Assembly: GCA_026770575.1 (NCBI GenBank)
Contig: MU657358.1
Location: 19,579-43,471, forward strand
Direction: 5' to 3'
Origin: Pelagophyceae sp. CCMP2097
Taxonomy: Eukaryota > Sar > Pelagophyceae
DNA: 23,893 nt
Of this stretch, positions 1 to 8,334 are shown piece by piece. The notes under the pieces are model-generated. The model saw nothing but the letters and a program-made list of their open reading frames with translations, made no database searches and had not been told where the DNA came from. The position numbers and the translations under genes are program-made. The number at the start of each line of letters is the position of its first letter. Positions within the stretch are counted from its first letter, which is position 1.

Positions 1-150
1 ACGGCGCGGAACTGGGACGCCGAGACGGGCGCGCTGCAGACGACGCTCGAAGGGCACACCAGCTACGTCTTGAGCTGCGCGTTCTCGCCCGACGACAAGC
101 GCATCGTGACGGCGAGCTACGACGGGACGGCGCGGCTCTGGGGTGTGTAG
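1..150 (+). CDS. WD40-repeat protein, 3' end (partial, runs off window start)
   Basis: Frame 1 is open from base 1 to a TAG at 148-150 and encodes the last one and a half WD40 repeats. A complete repeat is visible, from the GH of EGHTSYVLSCAFSPDD to the terminal TARLWGV. WD40 repeats form beta-propeller scaffolds for protein binding; the partner cannot be inferred. The sequence is a clear paralogue of the complete WD40 gene on the opposite strand at 8335-9678, which ends TARLWGAAL. The two copies are inverted relative to each other. One repeat has TARNWDAET, with Asn in place of the usual Leu before the Trp, which may reflect drift. The 5' part lies outside the window. Confidence 0.85.
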   Translation, partial: TARNWDAETGALQTTLEGHTSYVLSCAFSPDDKRIVTASYDGTARLWGV

Positions 151-611
151 GCCCGTGGCCGCGCGGCCCTTTGGACGCCGCGCTTGCAGAAGGCTCCAGG
201 CCTCGAATCTGCATGCGTCTTATTGCGGTTGATAATTACGCCGTTGTTGTTTAGTCCGAGCCGAGCCCGACTCGGAGGGCGCAGGAGGCATGAGGGTTGT
301 CATTTCTATACTCAAAATGAGTGACAAGAGAGGTGATGGCAATAGAAGGTCGGATGGGCCCTCAGGAGAGGGCGGACACCACGAGCGCCCTGTCGAGGGC
401 TCCCCTTGCTCATTGAGTGTAGTCACTCGAGTGGGTCCGTCGATCTCAAGGTCGCATGGCGGCTGTTTGTTCGCGCCCGGGTCGAGCAACCGTGATTCTT
501 GGTGACTTCCGGTAGCCCACGGTTGCTTTAAAAAAAATCCCTTAGTCAAAAGTTGGCCCGTGCCTTGGTTGCGTCTGGCTGTGCAGCTCAGCTGTGCAGG
601 CCTAGTAGGAC
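151..611. other. Intergenic, no supported gene
   Basis: A 461-bp gap between the WD40 gene end and the kelch gene start. A minus-strand reading at 220-549 is open but has no recognisable domain and unconvincing composition. An A-run at 532-539 lies about 75 bp upstream of the kelch ATG. No convincing TATA box is visible. It presumably holds the WD40 3' UTR and the kelch promoter. Confidence 0.5.
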
Positions 612-2100
612 ATGGCGATGACCGCTACGGCCGCCGCTTTGGAGACCGTCCGGCGCACGACCACGGCGCACTTGGATGCGGTCGATGCTCTCGAGCGGGC
701 CGTCGGTGCCGAGATGGTAAGCGCCGACAAGAAGCAAGCACCTTGCGATGAAACCTCCTAGGCCCAGCTCGCGAGCGACCGCCGAGCGCTCGAGGACGGC
801 CGCGCGGCCTTTGCGCGAGAAACGGACGAGAAGCTCGCGCGCGACGAGGAGGACGAGGCGCGCATAAAAGCAGCGGCGCCGCCCCCCGGCGAGCTGGTCA
901 AGCTCAACGTCGGAGGCGCGCCGTTCCAGACAACTCGCGCCGTGCTGACAAAGGTCGAGGACTCGATGCTCGGGCGCATGTTCAGCCGCTGCGACGCGAT
1001 GCTGCAGGCGGACCCCGACGACGGGTCCATCTTTATCGACCGCGACGGCGAGCGCTTCCGGGTGATCCTCGACTTCCTCCGCGACCTCGACGGTGCGCAC
1101 ACGCAGAGGGCGATCCGCGCGCTAGCCGAGGCCGCGCAAGAATCCATGATGAAGGAGCTGGACTGCTTTGGCCTCGAGAAGGCCGTGTTCGGCGCGCGGC
1201 TGTGGACCGACGGCGCGACGTTCCGGCCGGGGCCGGCTATGGACTCGGCACGTATACTTTGCGCCGCTGTGCTCGCCGGTGGCCGCGTCGTCGTGTTCGG
1301 CGGTCATACGGGCGAGTCTGCTTTAAACACGACGTTATTGCTCGACACGCAGACCATGGCATTTACCGCCGGGCCGAACTTGCCAGTGAGACGACACGGC
1401 TGCGTGGCCATCCAGCTGGACGCAGATAGAGTGCTGGTGGTGGGCGGCTTCGACAAAGGTGCTTCTTTTAACACGACGGAGATCTTCGACCTCTTGACGC
1501 TCACGTTCACGCCGGGACCGAACATGCTATCGCCACGATACGGCTGTGCCGTCGTCGCACTCGACGCTCGCAGAATCGTCGTCGTTGGCGGTCATGATGG
1601 CACGTCTCGCTTGTCGACCACCGAGATTTTCAGCCTTGACACGATGGCCTTTGCGCCGGGGCCCGCCATGGCCACTCGGCGCCTCGGCTGTGCGGCCGTC
1701 GCGCTCGACGAGCACCGCATCTTGGTGGCCGGTGGCACTGCAGGTATAGGACAATATTTGCGAACGACGGAAATCCTCGACGTCCGGACCATGGTGTTCG
1801 CGCCCGGGCCGTCAATGGGCTCGGCACGCTGTTACTGCGCGGCCGTGCCCGTCGACGCGCGGCACGTCCTCGGCGGGTTTAACTCGGCAAACACGACCTG
1901 GGCCACAACCGAGCTCCTCGACGTGGCGACGATGGAGTTTGCGCCCGGGCCTGCGATGTGGACTGCGCGCTACGGCTGTGCAGCCGTTCAACTCGACGCT
2001 GCTGGAGAAGACGCACGCATCCTCGTGCTCGGGGGCGGTGGATTGACGACGGAGATGCTCACCGTCGATGCGCAAACGGGCGCGCGAGTGGCGTGCCGCG
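612..2100 (+). CDS. KCTD/BTB (T1)-domain kelch-repeat protein; 3' end not resolved
   Basis: Exon 1 is 612-716 (ATG in GACATGG), the intron is 717-761 (45 bp, donor GTAAGC, acceptor CCTAG) and exon 2 starts at 762, all in phase 0. The intron reads as 14 sense codons and then TAG, so only the spliced form is full length. The N-terminal 79 residues are an Ala/Glu/Arg-rich coiled-coil-like helix. A T1/BTB domain follows at about residues 80-175 (LVKLNVGGAPFQTT, FIDRDGERFRVILDFLRDL). Then come about six kelch units with repeated RxGCAAVxLD, RILVxGG and TTEI/LD motifs. One blade has lost a residue before GG (RHVLGG near 1862-1873). BTB-kelch proteins are often Cullin-3 adaptors, but here this is family inference only. 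Kelch similarity fades after TTEMLTVDAQTG (about 2080). The frame stays open to a TGA at 3366-3368, which is probably chance in GC-rich DNA. Confidence 0.8.
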
Positions 2101-2305
2101 GCAGTGACGTGCACAAGATCTCTACGGCGCCGGCGGTGCCATGCGCAACGAACCGCATCGAGCAGCACGCAAGAAATCATAGGGCCTCTCTCGCCGACGA
2201 TGCCGCCGCGACGCCGCTGCCACGACGCCGACGATTCCGCAACGCCGCCACAACGCATGACCTTCCCTCCCCCGTACGCTCATCACGGACCCCCACCGGC
2301 GAAAC

Positions 2306-2328
2306 CGATTGGCACCGCTCATATAAGC
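2306..2328 (+). promoter_or_regulatory. Possible promoter: inverted CCAAT box and TATA box
   Basis: ATTGG (inverted CCAAT) at 2308-2312 is followed by a TATA-like ATATAAG at 2321-2327, within otherwise GC-rich DNA. It sits about 160 bp upstream of the ATG chosen for the EF-hand gene (2487) and about 30 bp upstream of an in-frame alternative ATG (2358). Its position supports separating the kelch gene from the EF-hand gene. Confidence 0.4.
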
Positions 2329-2486
2329 ATTCTGCAATAGCGTGGCGTGACCTTGCCATGGACGCATCGCTATTCACGCGCGCCAGAGGAAAGTTCCGAG
2401 GATTTGTTGCGCGGTTGAGCCTTTGGCAAGTTCGGCGACGCGCGCGAGGTTCTCGCGAGGTGTTCGGAACCCGCCTGCCCGACGCG

Positions 2487-5400
2487 ATGGCGCCTCCTTG
2501 TCACCGGCGGCGGTGGCTTTCGGTTTGGGTGCTCGGGTCGGTGGCGGTGGCGCAGGATCCGTTGGGGGCATTCGAAGGGCAGTACTTCGACCCCTTTGCA
2601 GCCCAACGTCTCCAGCCCCGACCACAAACCAACCTCTGGGCCTCCGCCGGAATCGCCGTCGCGGGAGCGGGTGCGGAGGGAGTGGGGAAGCGCGACAGCC
2701 GCCGCACTCTGCGGGCCGCGGCACCGTCGCCGCAGCGGCACTGTCGCCGCAGCGGCGCCGCCGCCGCCGCGGCACCTCGGCGTCTAGGTGCGATGCGCGT
2801 CTACGACCTCTTCTCGGCGCGGCGCGTGAAGCGGCGCTCGGACGCGGCCCTCCAAGCGGCGCAGGGGGCGGCGACGAATCAAGGGCGCCTAACGGACGCG
2901 TACCAGCAACGCGTAAACGCCCGCGTCCCACGGAGGACTCTGCCGCGAGGAGCCCGAGGCCGCTCTGCGACGCCACTCTTTGTCACGCCCGGCGACGCCA
3001 GAGAGGCGATGCCAGGAGCCCCAGAGGCCGTCTCGAGGCCCTTTGTCACAAGACCTTTGGCCATCACGCTGAGCGTAGGCTACCTCTCTTGCCAAGCAAG
3101 TCGACGCGTTGCAGCGCGCCCTCTACGCCGCCGAAGCCGAAGCCCGCGAACGCGACTACGACGAGTGCGTACGCGGGCGGGCGGGCCGTTTGCGCGGGCG
3201 CTCTCGCGGGCCCGGAGAAGGCCCCAAACGGCCCAAGACTGCCGCGAGACGACTCTCGACACTGCCTTGAGACAGCCTCAAGACGATCCTCAAGAAGGTC
3301 CTCGGGGTGGTCCTCGAGGCGGTTCACGAGACGGCCTCTGGGCGGGGCCTTCTCGAGTGGATTTATGACGGCCCCGAGACGGGGTCCTGAAGGCGGCCTC
3401 GAGACGGTCCTCGAGACGGTCTTTGAAGCAGTCCTCGAGATGGTCCTGCAGACGGCCCTCGAGACGGTCTTGAAGACGGCCTTCGAGACGACATTGACAC
3501 TGCCCTTGAGACGTTCCTGAAGACGGTCCTGAAGACGGTCCTCGAGACGGTCTCTGAAGTGTTCCCCTCGGCGGCCTCGAGACGGCCGCAAGGTCCTCGA
3601 GACGGTCCTCGAAACGGTCCTCGAGACGGCCTGACGACGGCCCTCCACTCGGCCTCGAGACGGCCGCCTCGAGTTGGTCCTCGAGACGGTCTTCGAGACG
3701 GCCCAAAGGCGGCCACGAGGCGGTCCTGAAGACGACCTCTCGGCCGTTCTCTCGGTCGCCCTCTCGACTGTCCTCACGACGGCCTCGAGACGAACCCAAG
3801 ACGGCCTCGAGACGACCCTCGAGACGGTCTTTAAGACGACTTCTCGGTCGTCCTCTCGGCCGTCCTCTCGACTGTCCTCACGAAATCCCCGAGACGGCCT
3901 CGAGACGAGCCCAAGACGGCCTCGAGACGACCCTCGATCCGGCCTCGAGACGGACCCAAGACGGCTTCGAAACGGTCCTCGAGACGGCTTCGAAACGGCT
4001 TTTACCCTGCAGGCGGCCTCGAGACGGCCGCCCGTTTCAGGGACCGGGTCTCACAGAGACCTTTTTGTCTCAGGGGCTTTGTCTCACAAGGACCTTGTCA
4101 CGGGGACCTCGTCACCGGGATGCTGTCAGGGACCGCGTCGCAGGGACCTCGTCACGGGGTCCTTGTCGCAAGGGCATGGGGACGTCGTCATAGGGTCCTT
4201 GTCATATGGACCCTGTCACGGGAACTTGCCATAGGGACCCTGCCATAGGGACCTTGTCTCGGGACCTTGCCACGGGACCTCGTTACGGGGACTTTGTCAC
4301 CGCAGGGACCCTCGTCGCAAGGACCTTGTCACGACGGGGACTTTTGTCACGAGAAGTTGTCACGTTGACACGCAGGGTCCTCGTCGCGGGGACCGTGTCG
4401 TGGGGGCGAGTCATGGGGTTCTTCTCACGGGACTTTTCCACGGGACCTTGCCATAGGGACCGTGTCACGGGAACCTCGTCACGTTGTCTCCACAGAGACC
4501 GTGTCACGGGGACTTGTCGCGGGGACTTTAGTCACAGGAATGTTGTCAGGTCTCGTCGCAGGGACCGTGTCACGGGACCTTGTCAAAGGGGGTCTTGCCA
4601 CAAAAACCTCGTCACGGGAACCTTGTCATAAGGACCTTGTCATGGGGACCTTGTCAGAGGGACCTTGTCACGGGAACTCTGTCGCGGGACCTTGTCGCGG
4701 AGCCTTGTCACGGGGACCGTGTCCAGACTTCTTGTCACAAGACTGTGTCACGGGAACCTCGTCACGGCGACGTCGTCTCCACGTGGACCTTGTCACAGGG
4801 ACTCTTGTCACGGGACGCTGTCACTTGGACACACGGGGTCTTTGTCACGGGGACCGTGTCGCAAGGATTCTGTCACGGGACTGTCACAAGGACCTGTCAC
4901 AAGGGATATCTCCTCATAGGGTCTTTGTCAAGGGGTCTTTGTCAGAGGGACCTTGTCAGAGGGACCTTGTCAAAGGGGACCTTGTCAAAGGGACCTCGTC
5001 AGAGGGACCTTGACGCGGGAAACTTGTCTCGGGACTTCGTCACAGCGTCGTCGCGGGGACGTATTCTGATAGAGCTCTCGTCAAAGGACCTTGCCACGGG
5101 GCCCGTGTCACAAGGTTCTTGCCACAGGGGCCGTGTCACGCGAGCCTCGTCGCAGGGACCTTTACGGGACGTCTGTCGCGGGGACCTTGTCAAAGGGACC
5201 GTGTGAGGGGCAAGTTGCCAGCGCGAACTTGTGGCTGACCAGGGGACCCCCGATAATACCCAACGATGCCCACTCGGTCCCGATTCTCAGACCACTCGGT
5301 CCCGATTCTCAGACCACTCGGTCCCGATTCTCAGAATAGGTTCAAGGCCCCAGACTTAAACGGCGACGACGAGATTTCCGCCGCCGAGTTTGGCGAGTAC

Positions 5401-5638
5401 ATTCGCGACTACATGCAAGCCTATCCGAACATTCCGGAAGAAGATTATCCGACCTTTGGCGACTTTGACTCGCACGCACCAGCGTTGTCAAAGGAAACGT
5501 TGTCAAAGCGTTTCCTTTCGCCTCTCTCGTTTGTGAAAACTGCCTCTTCCGCACTCGGCTCACCCGCGCAGGTCGTCGGACGGGCGCGTCACGTTTGCGG
5601 AGTGGCGCGACTACCTAACTCGCCAAAAAGCGCTCGAG
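2487..5638 (+). CDS. EF-hand calcium-binding protein with N-terminal signal/membrane segment; C-terminal exon(s) unresolved
   Basis: Five exons join in consistent phase: 2487-2670, 2788-2912, 3097-3164, 5340-5471, 5572-5638 (192 codons, still open at the last donor). Exon 1 starts MAPPCHRRRWLSVWVLGSVAVAQ, an Arg-rich start plus a hydrophobic core like a signal peptide. A weaker hydrophobic stretch (LWASAGIAVAGAGA) before RRVKRR may span a membrane. Exons 2-3 give an Ala/Glu/Arg helix (QVDALQRALYAAEAEARERD). Exon 4 holds EF-hand 1 with loop DLNGDDEISAAE; exons 4 and 5 together make EF-hand 2 with loop DSSSDGRVTFAE, both with ligands at positions 1, 3, 5 and 12. Donors are GTGCGG, GTAAAC, GTGCGT, GCACGC (a GC-AG intron) and GTGCGT. 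Intron 3 is 2175 bp of minisatellite. An in-frame ATG at 2358 would add 43 Arg-rich residues. The last exon may lie near 7630. The cellular role is unknown beyond calcium binding. Confidence 0.7.
3250..4030 (+). repeat. Minisatellite A in EF-hand intron 3 (CTCGAGACGGTC-type units)
   Basis: Degenerate tandem units of about 12-18 bp built on CTCGAGACGGTC, with variants such as TTGAAGACGGTC and CTCGAGACGGCC. The array fills the first third of the intron starting at 3165. Long ORFs on both strands here (Arg/Pro/Ser-rich) are by-products of the repeat and not genes. Toward 4030 the unit changes abruptly to the next minisatellite. Confidence 0.9.
4031..5215 (+). repeat. Minisatellite B in EF-hand intron 3 (CTTGTCACGGGGAC-type units)
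   Basis: Dozens of tandem 12-15-bp units on the pattern GGGACCTTGTCAC, with frequent variants: GTGTCAC, CTCGTCAC, AGAGGGACC, AAAGGGACC. It is 1.2 kb long and directly abuts minisatellite A. Each unit carries GTCACG, which resembles a weak splice donor; the plastid-protein gene uses a GTCACT donor at 12456. ORFs here are repeat artefacts. Confidence 0.9.
5269..5334 (+). repeat. Three 22-bp tandem repeats just before the EF-hand acceptor
   Basis: The unit CCACTCGGTCCCGATTCTCA(G) recurs three times at 22-bp spacing, each copy ending in TTCTCAG. The functional acceptor is inferred to be AATAG at 5335-5339, right after the last copy. Each unit therefore looks like a duplicated polypyrimidine-AG acceptor. 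Confidence 0.8.
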
Positions 5639-5639
5639 G

Positions 5640-6030
5640 TGCGTTTACGCGCCTTCGTTTGGTTGCACTGTTGTCAAAACCTTGTCAAAGGGAACGTTGT
5701 CACGGCGACGCCGTCCAAAGGGACACGAGGTTCTCGATAAAAGGGACCTCGTCGATGGGTTCTCGTCGCTGGGTTCTCGTCAAAGGGGTTCGTGTCGAAA
5801 ACCTCGTCGAATGGGACCTCGTCGAATGGGACCTCGTCACGGAGGCCGTCGTCGAGGGACCGGAGAGGGGTCCTTTCTCGGCGCGTCTTCGTAAGGACCT
5901 CGGGACGCTTGTCACGGGGACCTCGTCGCTGGGCTCTTGGCACGGGGACTTTGGCATGATGACCTTGGCACGAATGCCTTGTCTTGGTACCTCGTCGAAT
6001 GGGACCTTGACAACCTTTGACGGCACCGTC
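5640..6030 (+). repeat. Minisatellite C (GGGACCTCGTCGAAT-type units)
   Basis: Tandem and interspersed units of about 15 bp on the pattern GGGACCTCGTCGAAT, mixed with TTGTCAAAGG and GGTTCTCGTC variants. It begins right after the donor at 5639, so it is most simply the next intron of the EF-hand gene. No exon was recognised inside it. Confidence 0.8.
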
Positions 6031-6800
6031 TCTGGGGCCCTTTGACGGCACCGTCTCTGGGGCCGTGCGGGGGGCCGTCTCCGAAACCGAAAGTGGCCGT
6101 CTCCAGACAAACGAGGACCCACCTCCGAGCCTGTCTCCGGGACGGTCGACAGACTGACAACGGACCGACGACGGACCCTCGATGGACCGTCTCCGGACCG
6201 CATTCGGGACCGTCTCCGAAACCGTCTCCGAAACCGTCTCCAGACAAACGAGGGCCCGTCTCCGAGCCCGTCTCCGGGACCGTCGACGGACCGACGACGG
6301 ACCACCGACGGACCGTCTTCAGACCGCAGAGGGGCCGACCGCCTCCGGGCCTGCAGAGGGACTGTCTCCGGGCTGTCGACGGGGCCGTCCCTGGGCCCGT
6401 ATCTGGGACCAGCGGCTACGGACTGTCGACAGGCCGTCGATGGACCGTCTCCGGGATCGCCTCCGGGACCGTCGACGGGACCGTCGACATAACCGCCTCC
6501 GAGGCTGTCCCCGGGGCCATATCTGGGACCGTCTTCCGGCCGCAAAGGCCTCCGGGACCTTTGCACCGTCCCCGGTGCTTCGGCCTTTGTCCGGCCCTGG
6601 GACCCGCAAACCGGATCCCGGCGCGGCCCCTTTCTAGACGGGGCGCGACGAAAGGGGTGGCGTGGACGCCCCCCCTTTAAATCCGTCTCTGGGACCGTCT
6701 CCGGGACCGCCTCCGGGACCGTCTCTGGGCTCTTTGTGACCGTCGATGGCGTCTCCGGGCCCGTCTCCGGGACCGTCTCCGGGCCCGTGGAGCGTCTCCG
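6025..6800 (+). repeat. Minisatellite D (GGGACCGTCTCC-type units)
   Basis: A 12-bp unit, GGGACCGTCTCC, with CCGTCGACGG and CCGTCTCCGAAA variants, runs for about 0.77 kb. It is open in several frames on both strands, which makes long Pro/Arg/Gly ORFs that are not genes. It adjoins minisatellite C and shares the GGGACC core. Confidence 0.9.
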
Positions 6801-7090
6801 GTGCCTTTCTCCGGCCCTATCTAATGCTCCCGTCTGGACCATCATGGACCCCAAACCGAGCCTTTCGACCCCGTCAGAGGACCGACACACCAAACCCCAA
6901 ATCGACGCCTTTCGATGCGGCGAGGGCGTGCCAGGCAGCAGGGGGCGGATCTCTGCCAGCGGGGGTCCACGAAAGGCTGTTGTTCATCGTCAACGGGCAC
7001 AGCAGGGTACGGGTCCTATAGAGCCGTTCTGGGATTTTGGGCTCACAGACCCCCTTTCGGCGATCTCGGGCGGTCCATACGTCAAAGGCT
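6801..7090. other. Unique stretch with a possible cryptic exon
   Basis: Between two repeat arrays lies non-repetitive DNA. In the frame ending at a TAG at 7019-7021 it reads FDAARACQAAGGGSLPAG and then VHERLLFIVNGHSR, followed by a donor-like GTACGG. The composition is exon-like, but no good acceptor or consistent phase with the upstream EF-hand exon was found, so no CDS is called. Confidence 0.25.
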
Positions 7091-7520
7091 TGGACCCTCG
7101 ACGGTCCCGCCGCGGTCGTCGGTACAGGCCTTCCAAACGGACCCTCCAAACGGACCCTCCAAACGGGCCCTCCAAACGGGCCCTCTATGCGCGGCCCGCC
7201 GGGGGACCTATGAGGACCCTAGACAATACTGGACGAAGAGTCCCCGTATGGACTACGGATACTCTGTGTGGGGACCTGATACGGAGATCCGATCCGGAGA
7301 CCCGCTACGACAACCTCGTACGGGGCATCAAAAAGGGCTCGTATTAAGACTTTGGACAGTCCCGCCACGGTCCTCCTGACGACCCTCTGAACGGACCCTC
7401 GGCACGGCCCGGCTTTGGCCTCTACGGGCCTGAGACGGGCTCCGTGATGGACCTGCATAAAGACCTGTATGCGGAGCTACGGAGATCCGCTGGAGAGACG
7501 CGCTACGGGAGACCCGCTCT
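7090..7520 (+). repeat. Minisatellite E (TCCAAACGGACCC-type units) and degenerate flank
   Basis: Four nearly perfect 13-bp units of TCCAAACGGACCC/TCCAAACGGGCCC lie near 7133-7186. They are followed by looser repeats containing GGAGATCCG, GAGACCCGCTACG and GGACCCTC up to about 7520. GGACC recurs as in the neighbouring arrays. Confidence 0.75.
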
Positions 7521-7629
7521 GGAGCCCCGGACCTTTTTGGGTTGTCGAAATATTGTTTTACAAAACAAGGAGGGGGGCTTTTGTAACTACCCAGCGCGCC
7601 TGCGCCGCACGCTCATCGCGCCATCTTAG

Positions 7630-7709
7630 GCGCGGCCGGCGCCGACGCAGCGCCGCGGCTGACCGGAGGCGCCTACGAGGCTCTGGCGCCCGCCGCGGGA
7701 GCGCAGTAA
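7630..7709 (+). CDS. Candidate terminal exon (low confidence)
   Basis: After an acceptor-like CCATCTTAG at 7621-7629, an Ala-rich stretch reads AAGADAAPRLTGGAYEALAP and then AAGAQ, with TAA at 7707-7709. It could be the last exon of the EF-hand gene, but the phase needed (1) does not match the strong phase-0 donor at 5639. It would fit only if a weaker donor (GTTTAC at 5643) or a missing intermediate exon is used. It could also be chance. Confidence 0.25.
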
Positions 7710-8334
7710 CGAAGCGGCGCGAGCCGAACACACCGTCTGGTTTCCTATAGTCTGGTGGGGCAGATCGATTCGGACTCTACGGACCACGCCGCGAGGTCCC
7801 TTCTATGAAAAGGCGGGAGCCGCTATCAACCCCAAAGGATCAAGGTGTCTTCGACACAGACTCGGGACTTGGGATGACAATTTGCGACAAACAACGACAA
7901 TCTGCGACGAAAGGGCTGACAATCTGCGATGAAAGGCGGTGTTCTTGACGGTTCGGGTGCTCCTGACGGTCCGTGGATTTGGGCTGCATCGCGGGGTTCG
8001 GCCTCTCGGGGTGGCGCCGGATCTCGACCGGCGCCTTTGGGAGGACGCCAGCCCCGGCGATCGAGACGCTCGCTGCAGATGTTGATCTGACTAGGCCAGG
8101 AGAAGGTCCTCCGGGACTGGACATCCTGTGATTTGTATTACATTACATTACATGCACCCTGACCCCAAGAGACATGCACCTTGGCCCCAAAGGGCATGGC
8201 CGCCGGGCCTCCACAAAGAGGAGCCGGGCCTCGCAGTATCACGCCCTCCCAGCAGTCCGGGGCACTCTTGGCTAAACGGTGCGTCGGGATTTTGATTGCG
8301 AGGCGGTGGCGATGCAGGGCGGTGCGACTCAGAG
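7710..8334. other. Intergenic, short tandem repeats only
   Basis: No supported gene. It holds three copies of GACAATYTGCGAYRAA near 7876-7937, short ATTAC repeats at 8134-8151, and two copies of CATGCACCYTGRCCCCAA at 8151-8187. A minus-strand ORF at 7840-8124 overlaps these repeats and has no recognisable domain. The region would hold the 3' end of the WD40 gene transcribed leftward. Confidence 0.5.

Noticed and set aside
3064..3799. Long minus-strand Arg/Ser/Pro ORFs opposite minisatellite A
   Set aside because: Repeat units of 12-18 bp stay open in many frames; there is no domain, and true EF-hand exons are on the plus strand.
3250..5215. CRISPR array
   Set aside because: Units are 12-18 bp, contiguous and degenerate, with no unique spacers; the context is a eukaryotic intron.
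5700..6893. 397-aa minus-strand ORF
   Set aside because: Composed entirely of translated minisatellite (GDGP/ETVP repeats) and antisense to another equally open repeat frame.
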